NCBI RefSeq assembly: GCF_034043515.1
Contig: NZ_CP138214.1
Location: 1,178,001-1,242,000, forward strand
Source of the DNA: Pseudomonas sp. MUP55
GTDB lineage: Bacteria; Pseudomonadota; Gammaproteobacteria; Pseudomonadales; Pseudomonadaceae
Length of the DNA: 64,000 nucleotides
Reading direction: 5' to 3'
Part shown: piece after piece, positions 1-9,600 of the stretch
Position numbering within the stretch: the first letter of the stretch is position 1
Layout: each line of letters starts with the position of its first letter
The notes under the pieces: model-generated
Told to the model about the DNA's origin: nothing
The model's input: only the letters and a program-made list of their open reading frames with translations
Databases searched by the model: none
Translations under genes and position numbers: made by a program

Positions 1-1057
1 AGCGGTGCACGCGGGACTGGGTGCCGGTCCAGTTCGAACGGTTGCTTTGCAGGCCGTTCTGTTCGTACTCGGCACTGGCGCGCGAATAGGCCGCGCCCAC
101 TTGCCACTGCGGGTCCAGGCGCAGGCGCACGCCGATATCGGTGGCCCAGCCACTCACGTCATCGCTGCGCTTGGCGTTGGTGGGGCGGGTGCCGTCGGCG
201 TTCAGCGCGTTGACCGTATCGCGATCGCCGCGCATGCCGGTGATGCTCGCCCAGTAGTTGACGGTGTTGGTGTTGCGCCAGTTATAGGCGTCGCTGTTGG
301 CTTCGATGCCGAGCCAGGTCAGGTCGCCGTTTTCGCGTTTGTCCAACGGGTCGCTGGCCACGCCCGGTTCGGCGTAGTCGAGCTTGCCGTCGTCATGGGT
401 GTGGTGGCCGCGCAGGCCGATCCACTGGCCCGGCGTCCACTGGTAGGCGGCGTCGGCGTAGAAGTGCTGGCGGTCCTTGTCCTTGGGCGACAGTTCCTTG
501 AGGTCGGTGCGGTATTCGCTGAAGCGTTCAGCGGCGCCGACGTTGGCCTTGAGCAGGGTGGTGTCGAAGGTCCAGTTCAGCGCTTCGATGTTGGTGTCGC
601 GCCATTGGCCGTCGTCATTGCGCAGGCGCTGGCGACCGAACTTGAGGATCTCGCCAGGGTAGGGCGTGAAGCCGCTGTAGCCCACCCAGAACTCGCGCAG
701 GGCCAGGTAGTTTTTCTTGGCCTTGCGGTCGTCGTTGCTCGATTGTTCGGTGGTGTCGTCGGACGACTGTTGCAGGGTGTCGGTCTCGATGATGTCGCTG
801 GACACCACCGCCTGGCCCATGGCGTAGGCACTCCACGCACCGCTTTCGCCGTAGATCCACGGGCGCAGGTCCAGGCCGATACCGTTGACGTCGCCGCCTT
901 TCTGGGTGCCCAGGTCGCGGTCGTCTTCGGACTGCGCGGTGGCTTTGACTTCCAGGCCGAAGTTCTTCGCTTCGGTCAGCGCCGCCAGGGTCGGGCACGA
1001 CCACAGCAGGGCGAAGGACAGGCCGATGCCGGCCTTGACGAATGGGTTGAGCTTCAT
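1..1057 (-). CDS. algE: Alginate export porin AlgE (partial, runs off left edge)
   Basis: AlgE is the outer-membrane beta-barrel through which alginate leaves the cell. About 352 codons are visible; the 3' end lies outside the window (the P. aeruginosa protein has about 490 residues). The product starts [18 protein letters not shown], has a Sec signal peptide ending near CPTLA, and continues with the family opening [19 protein letters not shown] and barrel strands containing PWIYGES and FGRQRLRN. Its ATG overlaps the algK stop as ATGA, with GAGGAA 6 bases upstream, so the two genes are translationally coupled in the order algK-algE known from Pseudomonas alginate operons. The identification rests on both sequence and position; only the truncation limits it. 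Confidence 0.93.
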   Translation of the reverse strand, partial: MKLNPFVKAGIGLSFALLWSCPTLAALTEAKNFGLEVKATAQSEDDRDLGTQKGGDVNGIGLDLRPWIYGESGAWSAYAMGQAVVSSDIIETDTLQQSSDDTTEQSSNDDRKAKKNYLALREFWVGYSGFTPYPGEILKFGRQRLRNDDGQWRDTNIEALNWTFDTTLLKANVGAAERFSEYRTDLKELSPKDKDRQHFYADAAYQWTPGQWIGLRGHHTHDDGKLDYAEPGVASDPLDKRENGDLTWLGIEANSDAYNWRNTNTVNYWASITGMRGDRDTVNALNADGTRPTNAKRSDDVSGWATDIGVRLRLDPQWQVGAAYSRASAEYEQNGLQSNRSNWTGTQSRVHR

Positions 1058-2595
1058 AGGGATTCCTCGCCGTCTTCTTCTTGCAGGGCGTGCAGTTGCA
1101 GCGTGCTCTGGGCCAGGGTGCCGCGGGCCGCCAGTTCCTGTTGCACCAGGCGTTGGCCTTCGGCGCGTTGTTCAGGGGTCAGCGGGGCTTCGAGCTGGGT
1201 GGCCAGCTCAACGGCCTCTGGCGTGTCCTGGGCTTTGGCCAGTTGGCTGAAGACATAGGCGTTCAATGGGTCGGGCTTGGTGCCCTTGCCTTGGGAAAAC
1301 AGTTGGGCGATGGCGAAGTCGGCGCTGTTCTGGCCGTTGCGCGCAGCGGTCAGCAGGTGGTCCAGAGCTTTTTGCGGGTAGACCTTGCCCAGGTAGCCAC
1401 GGCGGTAGATCTGGCCGAGGTAGTAATCGGCGGCCACTTCACGGCCCACGGCTTTTTCGAAATGAGCTTCGGCGGCTTTGGCATCAGCCGGCACCCACTT
1501 GCCTTCGTAGTAGAGCTTGCCCAGCAACAGTTCGGCACGCGGCTGGTCGGCAGCGCGCCCGTTGTCGAGGTACTTCATCATCTGGTCGACGTCGCCCAGT
1601 TCGGGGAAGTCGTAGAGCAGTTGCGCCAGGCTGACCCAGGACGCCGGGTAGCCAGGGGCGATTTTTTCCAGCAGGGCCTGGGCGGTTTTCTCGTCCGGGG
1701 TGCCGAGGGTGGCATCGCCCAGCACGCGGGCAACGCTGTCGACACGCTGGGCGGTGACGGTGCCACGGCTGTAGCCTGCTTCCATTTGCTTGAGCAGTTC
1801 GGCCTGTTGCTCCGGCTGCTGTTTTTTCTGATAGACCGTGGCCAGCTCGACGTAGCAGATATCGGTGGTGTTCAGCGCGGCTTTGCAGATGCGCTCCACA
1901 TCATCCAGGTGCTGGTCGTAGGTGCCCTGGGTGCGATACAGCAGTACCTGGGCCAGGCCGGCTTCCGGATAACCGGCGGCTTGCCACTGGCTGATCTGCT
2001 GCTGGGCGTTCACGTTGGGAAAGCTGTGGGGGTATTGCAGGTACAGCATCGCCAACGGAATCAGGGTGTTGCCTTCGCCATTGGCAAAGGCCTTTTTCAG
2101 CAGGCTTTGGGCTTCATGGTGTTCGGCTTCGGTGGCGCCGGGCTTGGCTGCCAGCAGGCGGCCAAGGCGTGCCTGGGCGCGCGGCGAGGTGTCCGCCGCG
2201 GCGCGGTAAGTGGCTTCGGCCTGTTTGATCTGCGCTGGGTCGCGGGTGCCGACCTGGATATCGGCCAGGCCCACCTGGGCCTCGCTGTAGCCCAGGTCTG
2301 CCAGTTGCTGGTAGTTCTGCTGCGCGGTGACGGTGTCGCCGCGCTTGAGGGCTTCGTTGGCCAGACGCTGGTCGGGCAGGCCGGCGCAACCGGCCAGGCT
2401 GACCGCAACCGCCAGCAACGCTACGGAACCCATGTGGGACCGGCGTTTGTGGCGAGGGAGCTTGCTCCCGCTGGGGTGCGAAGCGCCCCCAAGAGCCGGC
2501 TCCAGCTGCGCTGTCGAGCGGGAGCAAGCTCCCTCGCCACAGCAAGCCCGCTCCCACAGGGATTGTGTTGTTCTTGAGATAGGGTTCACAGGCAT
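1054..2595 (-). CDS. algK: Alginate biosynthesis outer-membrane lipoprotein AlgK, with REP DNA inside its 5' coding end
   Basis: AlgK is the TPR/Sel1-repeat lipoprotein that joins the periplasmic alginate complex to AlgE. From residue 55 the protein reads [16 protein letters not shown], a lipoprotein signal with lipobox LAGC (Cys70), followed by [17 protein letters not shown] and helical repeats. I chose the start at 2595: it lies 8 bases after the alg44 stop and has a GCGAGGAC Shine-Dalgarno sequence. An internal ATG at 2433 would give a conventional short signal peptide (459 residues, against about 475 in P. aeruginosa) but has no ribosome site. Residues about 12-53 are translated from an inverted REP pair that keeps the frame open, giving a long basic n-region (LPRHKRRSH) before the hydrophobic stretch. 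Function is certain; the true N-terminus is not. Confidence 0.93.
   Translation of the reverse strand: MPVNPISRTTQSLWERACCGEGACSRSTAQLEPALGGASHPSGSKLPRHKRRSHMGSVALLAVAVSLAGCAGLPDQRLANEALKRGDTVTAQQNYQQLADLGYSEAQVGLADIQVGTRDPAQIKQAEATYRAAADTSPRAQARLGRLLAAKPGATEAEHHEAQSLLKKAFANGEGNTLIPLAMLYLQYPHSFPNVNAQQQISQWQAAGYPEAGLAQVLLYRTQGTYDQHLDDVERICKAALNTTDICYVELATVYQKKQQPEQQAELLKQMEAGYSRGTVTAQRVDSVARVLGDATLGTPDEKTAQALLEKIAPGYPASWVSLAQLLYDFPELGDVDQMMKYLDNGRAADQPRAELLLGKLYYEGKWVPADAKAAEAHFEKAVGREVAADYYLGQIYRRGYLGKVYPQKALDHLLTAARNGQNSADFAIAQLFSQGKGTKPDPLNAYVFSQLAKAQDTPEAVELATQLEAPLTPEQRAEGQRLVQQELAARGTLAQSTLQLHALQEEDGEESL
2434..2562. repeat. REPIN (inverted REP pair) inside the algK reading frame
   Basis: Inverted arms TGTGGCGAGGGAGCTTGC (from 2448) and its complement (ending 2541) enclose a GC-rich centre. 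Outside them lie short outer remnants of the TGTGGGAGC type (near 2551-2560) and GTGGGAC (2434-2440). The element sits between the algK ribosome site and the codons for its lipobox, without a stop codon in the algK frame. Confidence 0.85.
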
Positions 2596-2603
2596 GTCCT
2601 CGC

Positions 2604-3770
2604 TTACAGACCGTGAGCCATGGCTTTATCGATCAGCCAGTTCAGCGAAGGGCCGCGGTCGCTGGTGACTTCCACCGGGCGGCCAGCGTAGCTGCTGTCC
2701 AGCGGTGCGTCTGGCTTGATTTGCACGCGAATGTCCGAAGACAGGTCGGCGCTGTTCAGGCTGGTGCTGCTGACGATGGTGCCGGTGCGTACCTGGTCTT
2801 CGTCGGCGACCTGGAAGGTCACTGGGGTACCTGGGCGCACGTCACCGAACTGGCGATAGGTGAAGCGTGCTTCCACATTGGCCTGGCTGCCGCGCGGCAC
2901 CAGTTGGAAGATCACATCACCTTTGCTGGCGTACTGGCCGTCGGCGACCAATTGCTGGGCGACCACGCAATCGCACGGCGAGGTCAGTGTGCCGGTCATT
3001 TGCTTGCCGAACAGCTCTTCGACCTTGGCCGGTTGCAGCTGGTCTTCGTCCAGATGGCCCTTGAGCACGTCGAGCATGCTGGTGCTGAACGTGGCCAGTG
3101 GCGCGCCCTTGGCCGCTACCGAATCACCTTTGAGCAGGCTTTGCACGGTGCCGTCGCGCGGCATGGTCACGTTCATCCCCGGTACGCTGACAAGGCCGGC
3201 CTGGGCGTGGCTGACGAAGTACATGCCGTACAGCGACTTGAACACAAAACCGAACGCGGCCAGGCCCACCAGGAAGATCGCCAGGCTGAACGTCACGGCG
3301 CGCAGGCGACCGAAGGCGGTCATGTTGCTGCCGCCGTCCTTGACCTTGCGCGCCTTGGTGAAGTTGTCGCGTTGCAGGGTGGCGAGTACGTCGCCCATGG
3401 TCACGATGTCGCCGGACAAGTGCGAGGTGATCAGGTGACGCAGGGTGGAAATGTCCTGGGCGTCGAGGTTCTGGAACTGGCAACCGGTGCGGCCGGTCTG
3501 GCGGTCGTAGGAGCGAATCTGCAGCTCCACGTCCATCGCCAGGCCGAGGTTATCGATGACAAATTGCAGGCGACCCTTGTGCACCTGGCCGACGGTCAGC
3601 GGCTGGGTGGCGGTGAACGCCAGGCCGCCGGCGGACAGGTCGATCACCCGCGCTTCGGTCGGCGTGCGGTCGCTGTTGAAAAAGCGCAGCTTGGCCGGGA
3701 TTTTGACCCGGGCGTGCTGGCGCTGGGCTTCGGATTCGTGGACTACGTTGGCGTTTACTTGGCTGTTCAT
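2604..3770 (-). CDS. alg44: Alginate polymerisation c-di-GMP receptor Alg44
   Basis: Alg44 is the inner-membrane c-di-GMP receptor that switches on alginate polymerisation by Alg8. The 388-residue product has a cytoplasmic PilZ domain (about 15-120) with the ligand motifs R17-QHA-R21 and D44-LSAGG49, the same positions as the c-di-GMP-binding residues in P. aeruginosa Alg44 (389 residues). One transmembrane helix follows at about 158-180, then a periplasmic HlyD-like region ending SLNWLIDKAMAHGL. An AAGGAA ribosome site precedes the ATG. It lies 38 bases after alg8 and 8 bases before algK, inside the operon, so production should follow the algD promoter. Nothing is odd in the sequence. Confidence 0.96.
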   Translation of the reverse strand: MNSQVNANVVHESEAQRQHARVKIPAKLRFFNSDRTPTEARVIDLSAGGLAFTATQPLTVGQVHKGRLQFVIDNLGLAMDVELQIRSYDRQTGRTGCQFQNLDAQDISTLRHLITSHLSGDIVTMGDVLATLQRDNFTKARKVKDGGSNMTAFGRLRAVTFSLAIFLVGLAAFGFVFKSLYGMYFVSHAQAGLVSVPGMNVTMPRDGTVQSLLKGDSVAAKGAPLATFSTSMLDVLKGHLDEDQLQPAKVEELFGKQMTGTLTSPCDCVVAQQLVADGQYASKGDVIFQLVPRGSQANVEARFTYRQFGDVRPGTPVTFQVADEDQVRTGTIVSSTSLNSADLSSDIRVQIKPDAPLDSSYAGRPVEVTSDRGPSLNWLIDKAMAHGL

Positions 3771-3808
3771 CAGGGCAATTTCCTTAAGTTAATTCAGGCT
3801 TGGCAGGG

Positions 3809-5278
3809 TCAGACCATCATCAGCAACACGGCAACGAAGATGCTGCCGGCGGAGAAGGTCATGGTCCGAGACGACCAGGTGTTGAACCAACGTTGAAAGC
3901 TGGCCAAATCGCGGGTCAGTTTGGTGTCCTGGCGGGTCCAGGACTGTTGATCAAGGCGGAAGAACACGTAGATCTTCACCAACGCGCCCATGATCTGGTT
4001 GTAATAGAGAATCAGCGGGTAGGCCGGGCCGATCGTGTGCCCGGAGCACGACAACAGCAGGGTGAGGATCAGGCGGGTGATGCCGATCCACAGCAGGTAC
4101 GCAAGGATGAACGCGCCGCCGTACTTGAAGGTGGCGATGATCGCCACGGTCAGGCCGAGCAGGGAGGTCCACATCGACACGCGCTGGTCGAACAGCACCA
4201 CGCTGGTGAACAGGCCGAGGCGGCGGATACCCAGGCCCAGGGCGCGAGAGTTCTGGCGCAGGTTGTTGCCGTACCAGCGGAACATCAGCTTGCGGCTGGC
4301 CTTGATGAAGCTCTTTTCCGGCGGGTGTTCCACGGTGTGGATGGCGGCATCCGGCACGTAGAACGTGTCGTAGCCCAGGCGCATCAGGCTGAACCAGCTG
4401 GATTTATCGTCACCGGTCAGGAATTTGAAGCGGCCCAGGCGCCAGTGTTGCAGCGAGTCGCTTTCCACGTCGGCGATAAAGCCCGGGTCGGTTACCACGC
4501 TGGCACGGAACACCGACATACGCCCGGTCATGGTCAGCACGCGCTTGGACAGGGCCATGGAACACATGTTGATGTGGCGTTGGGCGAAGCGCAGTTTGTG
4601 CCACTCGCTCATGATGTAGCCGCCGCGCACTTCGCAGAACTCGTTGGTGGTCAGGCCGCCGACGTTGCCGAACAGCTGGAACCACGGCACGGTCTTGCGC
4701 ACTACGCCCTCGGCAAGCACGGTGTCGCCATCGATCACGGCCACCACGGCACGGTCGTCCGGCAGGTGGCGCGAGATGGCGCGGAAACCGAAAGCCAGGC
4801 CGTCACGCTTGCCGGTACCGGCGATGCGCACGAAGTCGAGCTTGACGTGAGCCGGTGGGTTGAGTTTTTCCCAGAGGCTCTTGACCAGCAGTTCATCGGA
4901 CATTTCCACCAGCGAGCAGACCACGGTGGTGGGAAAGCCGCATTCGATGGCTTCGCGAATCACCGAGCTGTAGACCTGCGCGGTGGTCAGCGCGTCGATA
5001 CGAAAACTGGTGACCATCAGGAACACATGGGATGGGTCCGCGGCCTTGCCCAGCTTGCGCACTTTGCGGCGCAGATGCGGGTACACCACGTAGAGAAACA
5101 GCATGCCGCGAAAGAAATGCGTTGCACCCATCGAGTAGCGCCAGATACCGACGGCGCCAATCAGGAAAATAAAATTCTTCGATTGCGAGTCGAAGGTGCT
5201 GGCTGGCAGAGCCAGAGCTAGAAGCGCTAAAAGCCCCAAAAATAATAGCCAGCCAGTCGCTTGGTTTAGCCTTTGCAT
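3809..5278 (-). CDS. alg8: Mannuronan synthase Alg8
   Basis: Alg8 is the membrane glycosyltransferase (family GT2) that polymerises mannuronate from GDP-mannuronate and works with Alg44. The product of about 489 residues begins [20 protein letters not shown] with N-terminal membrane helices, carries the nucleotide-sugar motif [11 protein letters not shown] and the catalytic-loop segment [18 protein letters not shown], and ends in several hydrophobic helices. I prefer ATG 5278 over the ATG 33 bases upstream because the conserved protein begins at this point (P. aeruginosa Alg8 has 494 residues and a matching [12 protein letters not shown] segment). Second gene of the operon, about 100 bases after algD. 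Confidence 0.95.
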   Translation of the reverse strand: MQRLNQATGWLLFLGLLALLALALPASTFDSQSKNFIFLIGAVGIWRYSMGATHFFRGMLFLYVVYPHLRRKVRKLGKAADPSHVFLMVTSFRIDALTTAQVYSSVIREAIECGFPTTVVCSLVEMSDELLVKSLWEKLNPPAHVKLDFVRIAGTGKRDGLAFGFRAISRHLPDDRAVVAVIDGDTVLAEGVVRKTVPWFQLFGNVGGLTTNEFCEVRGGYIMSEWHKLRFAQRHINMCSMALSKRVLTMTGRMSVFRASVVTDPGFIADVESDSLQHWRLGRFKFLTGDDKSSWFSLMRLGYDTFYVPDAAIHTVEHPPEKSFIKASRKLMFRWYGNNLRQNSRALGLGIRRLGLFTSVVLFDQRVSMWTSLLGLTVAIIATFKYGGAFILAYLLWIGITRLILTLLLSCSGHTIGPAYPLILYYNQIMGALVKIYVFFRLDQQSWTRQDTKLTRDLASFQRWFNTWSSRTMTFSAGSIFVAVLLMMV

Positions 5279-5304
5279 AGTGGTGTCCGTCACAGAGAAG
5301 TCGG

Positions 5305-5364
5305 GCGGCAAGCCACAAGCTACAAGCCGAAAATCAGCGCTTCTAACTTGCAGCTTGCCGCTTG
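5305..5364. repeat. Imperfect inverted repeat of the AAGCTACAAGC family, between algD and alg8
   Basis: Arms GCGGCAAGCCACAAGCTACAAG and the near-complement ACTTGCAGCTTGCCGCT face each other around a short centre. The same repeat family occurs at 12473-12533 after the phoH-like gene. Here it lies in the only sizeable gap inside the alginate operon and could fold in the mRNA; an effect on alg8 expression is inference. Confidence 0.6.
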
Positions 5365-5381
5365 AAACTAGCCGCTGCTCC

Positions 5382-6698
5382 TTACCAGCAAATACCTTCG
5401 GTACGGCCGCTCACGCTGGTGGCCTTGGACATGAAGCCCACCAGGTCGACCACTTGCTTGCCGTGCGGGGCGTTATGGGCCAGGGCACGGAATTTCTCGT
5501 CACGGTTGCCCAGGATGATCACGTCGGAGTTGTTGATCACTTCGTCGAAGTCCGAGTTGAGCAGGGACGACACGTGGGGGATCTTGCCTTCGATGTAGTC
5601 CTTGTTGGCACCGTGCACGCGGGCGTATTCGACGTTGCTGTCGTAGATGCTCAGGTCATAGCCCTTGCCGATCAGCATTTCCGCCAGTTCCACCAGTGGG
5701 CTTTCGCGCAGGTCGTCGGTACCGGCCTTGAAGCTCAGGCCCAGCAGGGCGACTTTGCGTTTTTCGTGGCTGGAGACGATGTCGAACGCGTTCTGTACCT
5801 GGGACTCGTTGCTGCGCATCAGCGAGTTGAGCAGCGGCGCTTCCACGTCCAGGGAGCCGGCGCGGTAGGTCAGGGCGCGCACGTCCTTTGGCAGGCACGA
5901 GCCGCCGAACGCGAAGCCAGGGCGCATGTAGTACTGGGACAGGTTGAGGGTCTTGTCCTGGCAGACAACTTCCATCACTTCACGGCCATCGACGCCGACG
6001 GCCTTGGCGATGTTGCCGATCTCGTTGGCAAAGGTGACTTTGGTGGCGTGCCACACGTTGCAGGTGTACTTGATCATCTCGGCGACAGCGATGTCCTTGC
6101 GGATGATCGGCGCGTCGAGTTCCTCGTACAGCGACTGCAGGACGTCGCCGGAGGCTGTGTCGAATTCGCCGATAACGGTCATCGGCGGCTGGTCGTAGTC
6201 GGCGATGGCGGTGGATTCACGCAGGAATTCCGGGTTGACCGCCACGCCGAAGTCGACACCGGCTTTCTTGCCGGAGCAGTCTTCGAGGATCGGGATTACC
6301 ACATTGGCCACGGTGCCCGGCAGTACGGTGCTGCGCACCACGATGGTGTGGCGGGTGGTCTTGTCGCGCAGGACAAAACCGATCTCACGGCATACCGATT
6401 CGATGTAGTTGAGTTCCAGGTCGCCGTTTTTCTTGCTCGGCGTGCCGACGCAAATCATCGACAGGTCGGTATCGCGGATGGCTTCGGCGAAGTTGGTGGT
6501 GCCACGCAGTCGGCCCGTCTGGATACCCTGGCTCAACAGCTCGCCCAGACCCGGCTCAACAATCGGCGATTTACCGGCGTTGATCAGGTCGATCTTTTCC
6601 TTGGAGATGTCTACGCCGACCACTTCATGGCCACGGGCAGACAAGCAACCGGCACACACTGCGCCAACGTAACCCAAACCGAATATGCTGATGCGCAT
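5382..6698 (-). CDS. algD: GDP-mannose 6-dehydrogenase AlgD
   Basis: AlgD oxidises GDP-mannose to GDP-mannuronate with two NAD+, the committing step of alginate synthesis. The 438-residue protein (436 in P. aeruginosa) starts [19 protein letters not shown], an NAD-binding Rossmann segment, and has the catalytic cysteine Cys268 in [15 protein letters not shown], the position known for the family. The C-terminal substrate domain carries [19 protein letters not shown] lies 8 bases before the ATG. It is the first gene of the alginate operon; a leader of several hundred bases and an AlgU-type promoter lie upstream. Confidence 0.98.
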   Translation of the reverse strand: MRISIFGLGYVGAVCAGCLSARGHEVVGVDISKEKIDLINAGKSPIVEPGLGELLSQGIQTGRLRGTTNFAEAIRDTDLSMICVGTPSKKNGDLELNYIESVCREIGFVLRDKTTRHTIVVRSTVLPGTVANVVIPILEDCSGKKAGVDFGVAVNPEFLRESTAIADYDQPPMTVIGEFDTASGDVLQSLYEELDAPIIRKDIAVAEMIKYTCNVWHATKVTFANEIGNIAKAVGVDGREVMEVVCQDKTLNLSQYYMRPGFAFGGSCLPKDVRALTYRAGSLDVEAPLLNSLMRSNESQVQNAFDIVSSHEKRKVALLGLSFKAGTDDLRESPLVELAEMLIGKGYDLSIYDSNVEYARVHGANKDYIEGKIPHVSSLLNSDFDEVINNSDVIILGNRDEKFRALAHNAPHGKQVVDLVGFMSKATSVSGRTEGICW

Positions 6699-7171
6699 CG
6701 CAATTACCTCTATATTTAAATCATGCCATTAGATGGCCGGAGTTCATGTTTGCAAGCGTCACTGATGCCGCGAAAGTTGGGCGAATAGACGCCGACTTAC
6801 CGCGTGCAGGCATGTTGAATAACGAGTGACTAACTATTGCACTCAAGTTGTGCGCAACCAGGCCTTATTATTGGGGCTTGCCCTGAAATGCAGCCGTGCT
6901 TCCTTGGAGGAAGGCTCCGGCGCCGGTGCGGTAAGGCGTGGATGAAGGCAAAATGCCTTTTTTATCAACGTCTTGAATGCGTGCACGGGCTCATCTAGGT
7001 CAGCGCTGCCTTGGCCTGTAGGGAATAGCAATGCGTCCTTGTCGCCACCCTTAACTCGATCAGTTGATAATGTGACCATTGAGTCAAAGTCTTTTTATGA
7101 CAACTTGACTACTTCCGTTGGTCGTTATGTAAGTCATCTCTTACAGGAACAGAGCATTTCGTTACCGGTGG
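6699..7171 (-). promoter_or_regulatory. Long untranslated leader of algD
   Basis: About 470 bases separate the predicted algD transcription start from its ATG. No convincing gene lies here: the one possible 78-codon minus-strand frame (6843-7079) has no ribosome site or family resemblance. A palindrome GTTGTGCGCAAC is at 6847-6858. P. aeruginosa algD also has a long leader under multiple controls; I could not find a clear AlgR box here. Confidence 0.6.
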
Positions 7172-7198
7172 TATGAGCGGTGCTTCAGGACGAAGTTC
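7172..7198 (-). promoter_or_regulatory. AlgU (sigma-22)-type promoter of the alginate operon
   Basis: On the minus strand GAACTT (complement of 7193-7198) is followed after exactly 16 bases by TCATA (complement of 7172-7176). This matches the AlgU/RpoE pattern GAACTT-N16/17-TCTGA, and GGAACTTC is how the known algD promoter begins. Transcription would start near 7165. Confidence 0.75.
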
Positions 7199-7460
7199 CT
7201 GGCCGCTCATCCTGTTTCCCGAAATTTTTTGAAATATTAGAAAAGATGGCACTGGTACTATATTGATAGCACTTGCTATTCAGGCCAGTAGTTGCGGGTA
7301 GTTGGCACGAAGGGATAGTTTTGTGCCACTACTGATAAAAAAATGCGGTGCCACTACGAAAAAAACCGACGAGTGTCGAGTGAATAAATTGTTAGAGTTG
7401 TATCTGTAAGTTTTTTTGACGTCAAATAAATGACTATTTGGATTTAAACCGCAGAAAAAA

Positions 7461-7549
7461 TGTGGGAGGGGGCTTGCTCCCGATAGCGGTGTGTCAGCCC
7501 CTATAGAGGTGACTGTTGCATCGCCATCGGGGGCAAGCCCCCTCCCACC
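7461..7549. repeat. REPIN
   Basis: Inverted arms TGTGGGAGGGGGCTTGCTCC and its near-complement ending at 7549 enclose a centre with GCGGTGTGTCAG. It sits just beyond the 3' end of yaaA. The A+T-rich stretch 7199-7460 upstream of the algD promoter holds no gene that I can see. Confidence 0.9.
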
Positions 7550-7574
7550 GTTGTAATTGAGTGCCTGTCGGGCC

Positions 7575-8354
7575 TTATTCCGGTGCGTGATCGCGCAGAA
7601 ATACCAGGTTATCCGGCTTGGACTGCTCCGCATTGAAGCGATAACCCTGTACGTCGAATTGCTTGAGCTTGGCCGGATCGTTGATCCGCTCTTCAATCAC
7701 AAACCGGCTCATCATGCCCCGGGCTTTTTTCGCATAGAAGCTGATGATCTTGTACTGGCCGTTCTTGAGGTCCTTGAACTCGGTGTTGATGATTCGCGCA
7801 TTCAGGGCCGTGCGCTTGACCGCCGAAAAATACTCGTTGGACGCCAGATTGAGCAGCACGTCGTCGCCTTGTTCGGCCAGTGCCTCGTTGAGCCACTCGC
7901 TGATGCGCGTGCCCCAGAAAGCGTAAAGGTCCTTGCCACGGGCGTTGGCCAGCTTGGTGCCCATTTCCAGGCGGTACGGCATCATCAGGTCCAGTGGGCG
8001 CAGCAGGCCGTACAGGCCCGAAAGCATGCGCAAGTGGTCCTGGGCGTAGCTGAAGTCGGCATCGCTGAAGGTTTGGGCGTTGAGGCCGGTGTACACGTCA
8101 CCCTTGAAGGCGAGCAGGGCCTGCTTGGCGTTCTCCGGGGTGAAAGCGGGATTCCAGCTGCCGAACCGAGCGGCATTGAGGCCGCCGATCTTGTCGGAGA
8201 CGTGCATCAGCTCGCTGATCTGCGCCGGGCTCAGCTCGCGCAGTTGCTCGATCAGCTCCTGGGAGTGGTCGAGGTATTGCGGCTGGGTGAAGCGCGGGGT
8301 TACCGCCTTTGACTCGAAATCGAGGGTCTTGGCGGGGGAAATCACCATCAGCAT
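7575..8354 (-). CDS. yaaA: Peroxide stress protein YaaA (DUF328)
   Basis: The 259-residue protein begins [19 protein letters not shown] and contains [40 protein letters not shown] and the C-terminal SYYAKKARG-like segment ([18 protein letters not shown]), all typical of the YaaA/DUF328 family. In E. coli YaaA is induced by OxyR and lowers free iron, limiting DNA damage under peroxide; it binds DNA. Length matches the family (about 257). It stands alone on the minus strand, bounded by a REPIN at its 3' end, and nothing in the neighbourhood suggests an operon partner. Confidence 0.95.
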   Translation of the reverse strand: MLMVISPAKTLDFESKAVTPRFTQPQYLDHSQELIEQLRELSPAQISELMHVSDKIGGLNAARFGSWNPAFTPENAKQALLAFKGDVYTGLNAQTFSDADFSYAQDHLRMLSGLYGLLRPLDLMMPYRLEMGTKLANARGKDLYAFWGTRISEWLNEALAEQGDDVLLNLASNEYFSAVKRTALNARIINTEFKDLKNGQYKIISFYAKKARGMMSRFVIEERINDPAKLKQFDVQGYRFNAEQSKPDNLVFLRDHAPE

Positions 8355-8487
8355 GAAGTTGGCTCCTGAAATCGTGGCATGTAGCGTGGGCGCGATTCTA
8401 GGGGTTGGGGCGGTTTGACTCCACCTATGATGGTGATAGGTGTGCCGCGCCCCGGCAGTGCTCGATGTAGAGTGAGTTGAGGAGCAA

Positions 8488-9396
8488 TCAAGTCTGCACG
8501 TAGAAGTGATAACGATGAGCGACGGTCAATTCTTCCTGGCCGGTCGTGGGGTTTGTCTGAAATGCACCAAAGAAAAATAGGTAGGTTTTGTTGGCCAGTG
8601 GCGTCTGGTTGGTCAAATGCTTAGCCAACGCTTGGCCGGCAGTGCTTGAGTTGAGGATGGCGGCATCAATGATGACAACCTTAGGTACGGTGCTTGCTGT
8701 TTGCTCTTTCAGGTGAATATGAAAGTCGCCGCTGGATACCTTTCCGGACTCTATGGAAGCCGTATGGATTTTCTCCCCAATTGGCACCATTGTTTGCGTA
8801 TTTAGATAGTCGAACGGGTAGAAGGCGGACGCATAGGTGCCTCCGGTGTTCCAGGTGGCTCCCAGTGGGTGTGCCTTGCGGGCTTGTTGTGTCAGTTCGA
8901 GCCAGGCCTTGGCGAACCTTTCGACCCGCTGCGACTGGCTCTGGCTGGTTCCGGCTCCGACTCGGGATCGCCCTGAAGCAGATGTGCCCGATGGATTTAC
9001 CTGGCCAGGGGAGCCAGGTTTTGAGCTTCCCGTACCTTGGAAGGTGCCGACTGGGTTGACCCATACCACGGGGATAGTGCTTTTAAGCGGGTTGGCGGGC
9101 AGTGTGGGGGAAACATCGGCTGGGGTCTGGGCTGCCTGCGCGGGCTTGCGATCACATCCGAAAATGTGCGATCCACGAAAATGGGAAGACGGCGTTTTTT
9201 TCCTGCCCAGCTTGGCGCGTGAAATGATGGTAATACCGACTTTGACCTTGCATTTCGCGTTGGCACACGCGACTTTTACTGCATTGTTCGCATTCGCTGA
9301 GGTCGAGTAGATCCTCTCGATGTCTTCAATGGAAACCAGGTCGCCAACTTTACCCAATGTTGCATGATCCCTGGTCAATCTTGCTTGTTCATGCAT
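8488..9396 (-). CDS. Unrecognised protein with possible N-terminal zinc-binding site
   Basis: I do not recognise this 302-residue protein. It has no signal peptide or membrane helix. The N-terminal 90 residues hold Cys44, Cys49, His72, His77 and Cys81 ([12 protein letters not shown], then [11 protein letters not shown]), a spacing that could bind zinc. Residues about 85-155 are a linker rich in Pro, Ser and Gly. The C-terminal half looks folded, with [30 protein letters not shown] and [10 protein letters not shown]. Start ATG 9396 has AGGGA about 10 bases upstream. A short hairpin (CACCTAT/ATAGGTG, 8422-8442) lies after its stop. The gene is more A+T-rich than its neighbours and has no operon partner, so it may be acquired. 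Confidence 0.7.
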   Translation of the reverse strand: MHEQARLTRDHATLGKVGDLVSIEDIERIYSTSANANNAVKVACANAKCKVKVGITIISRAKLGRKKTPSSHFRGSHIFGCDRKPAQAAQTPADVSPTLPANPLKSTIPVVWVNPVGTFQGTGSSKPGSPGQVNPSGTSASGRSRVGAGTSQSQSQRVERFAKAWLELTQQARKAHPLGATWNTGGTYASAFYPFDYLNTQTMVPIGEKIHTASIESGKVSSGDFHIHLKEQTASTVPKVVIIDAAILNSSTAGQALAKHLTNQTPLANKTYLFFFGAFQTNPTTGQEELTVAHRYHFYVQT

Positions 9397-9600
9397 TTTC
9401 TAAAATCCCTTTAAGTGTTCAAGTAACTGCCTGTGGCGCGTTCGACGAGTTGGGTAGCCGTTGACTCTACCGGGCAAAGGCGCCTGCGCGCCACTGTGTG
9501 GCTGACCAATGGGCATGGCAGGGCACTGATTCCACAGCGTCTTGGGAGGGTGGTTGATCAGCTATAGTGCCGTTCGTCTTTGGAGAGGAGGAGGCCCGTT

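Noticed and set aside
1081..2577. Long open frame on the plus strand opposite algK (and similar ones opposite alg8, algD and other genes)
   Set aside because: It mirrors a well-supported gene in GC-rich DNA; the translation has repetitive Val/Gly/Gln-rich composition, no ribosome site and no family resemblance.
6843..7079. Possible 78-codon minus-strand gene in the algD leader
   Set aside because: No ribosome site and no recognisable motifs; it sits in the untranslated leader downstream of the predicted AlgU promoter.
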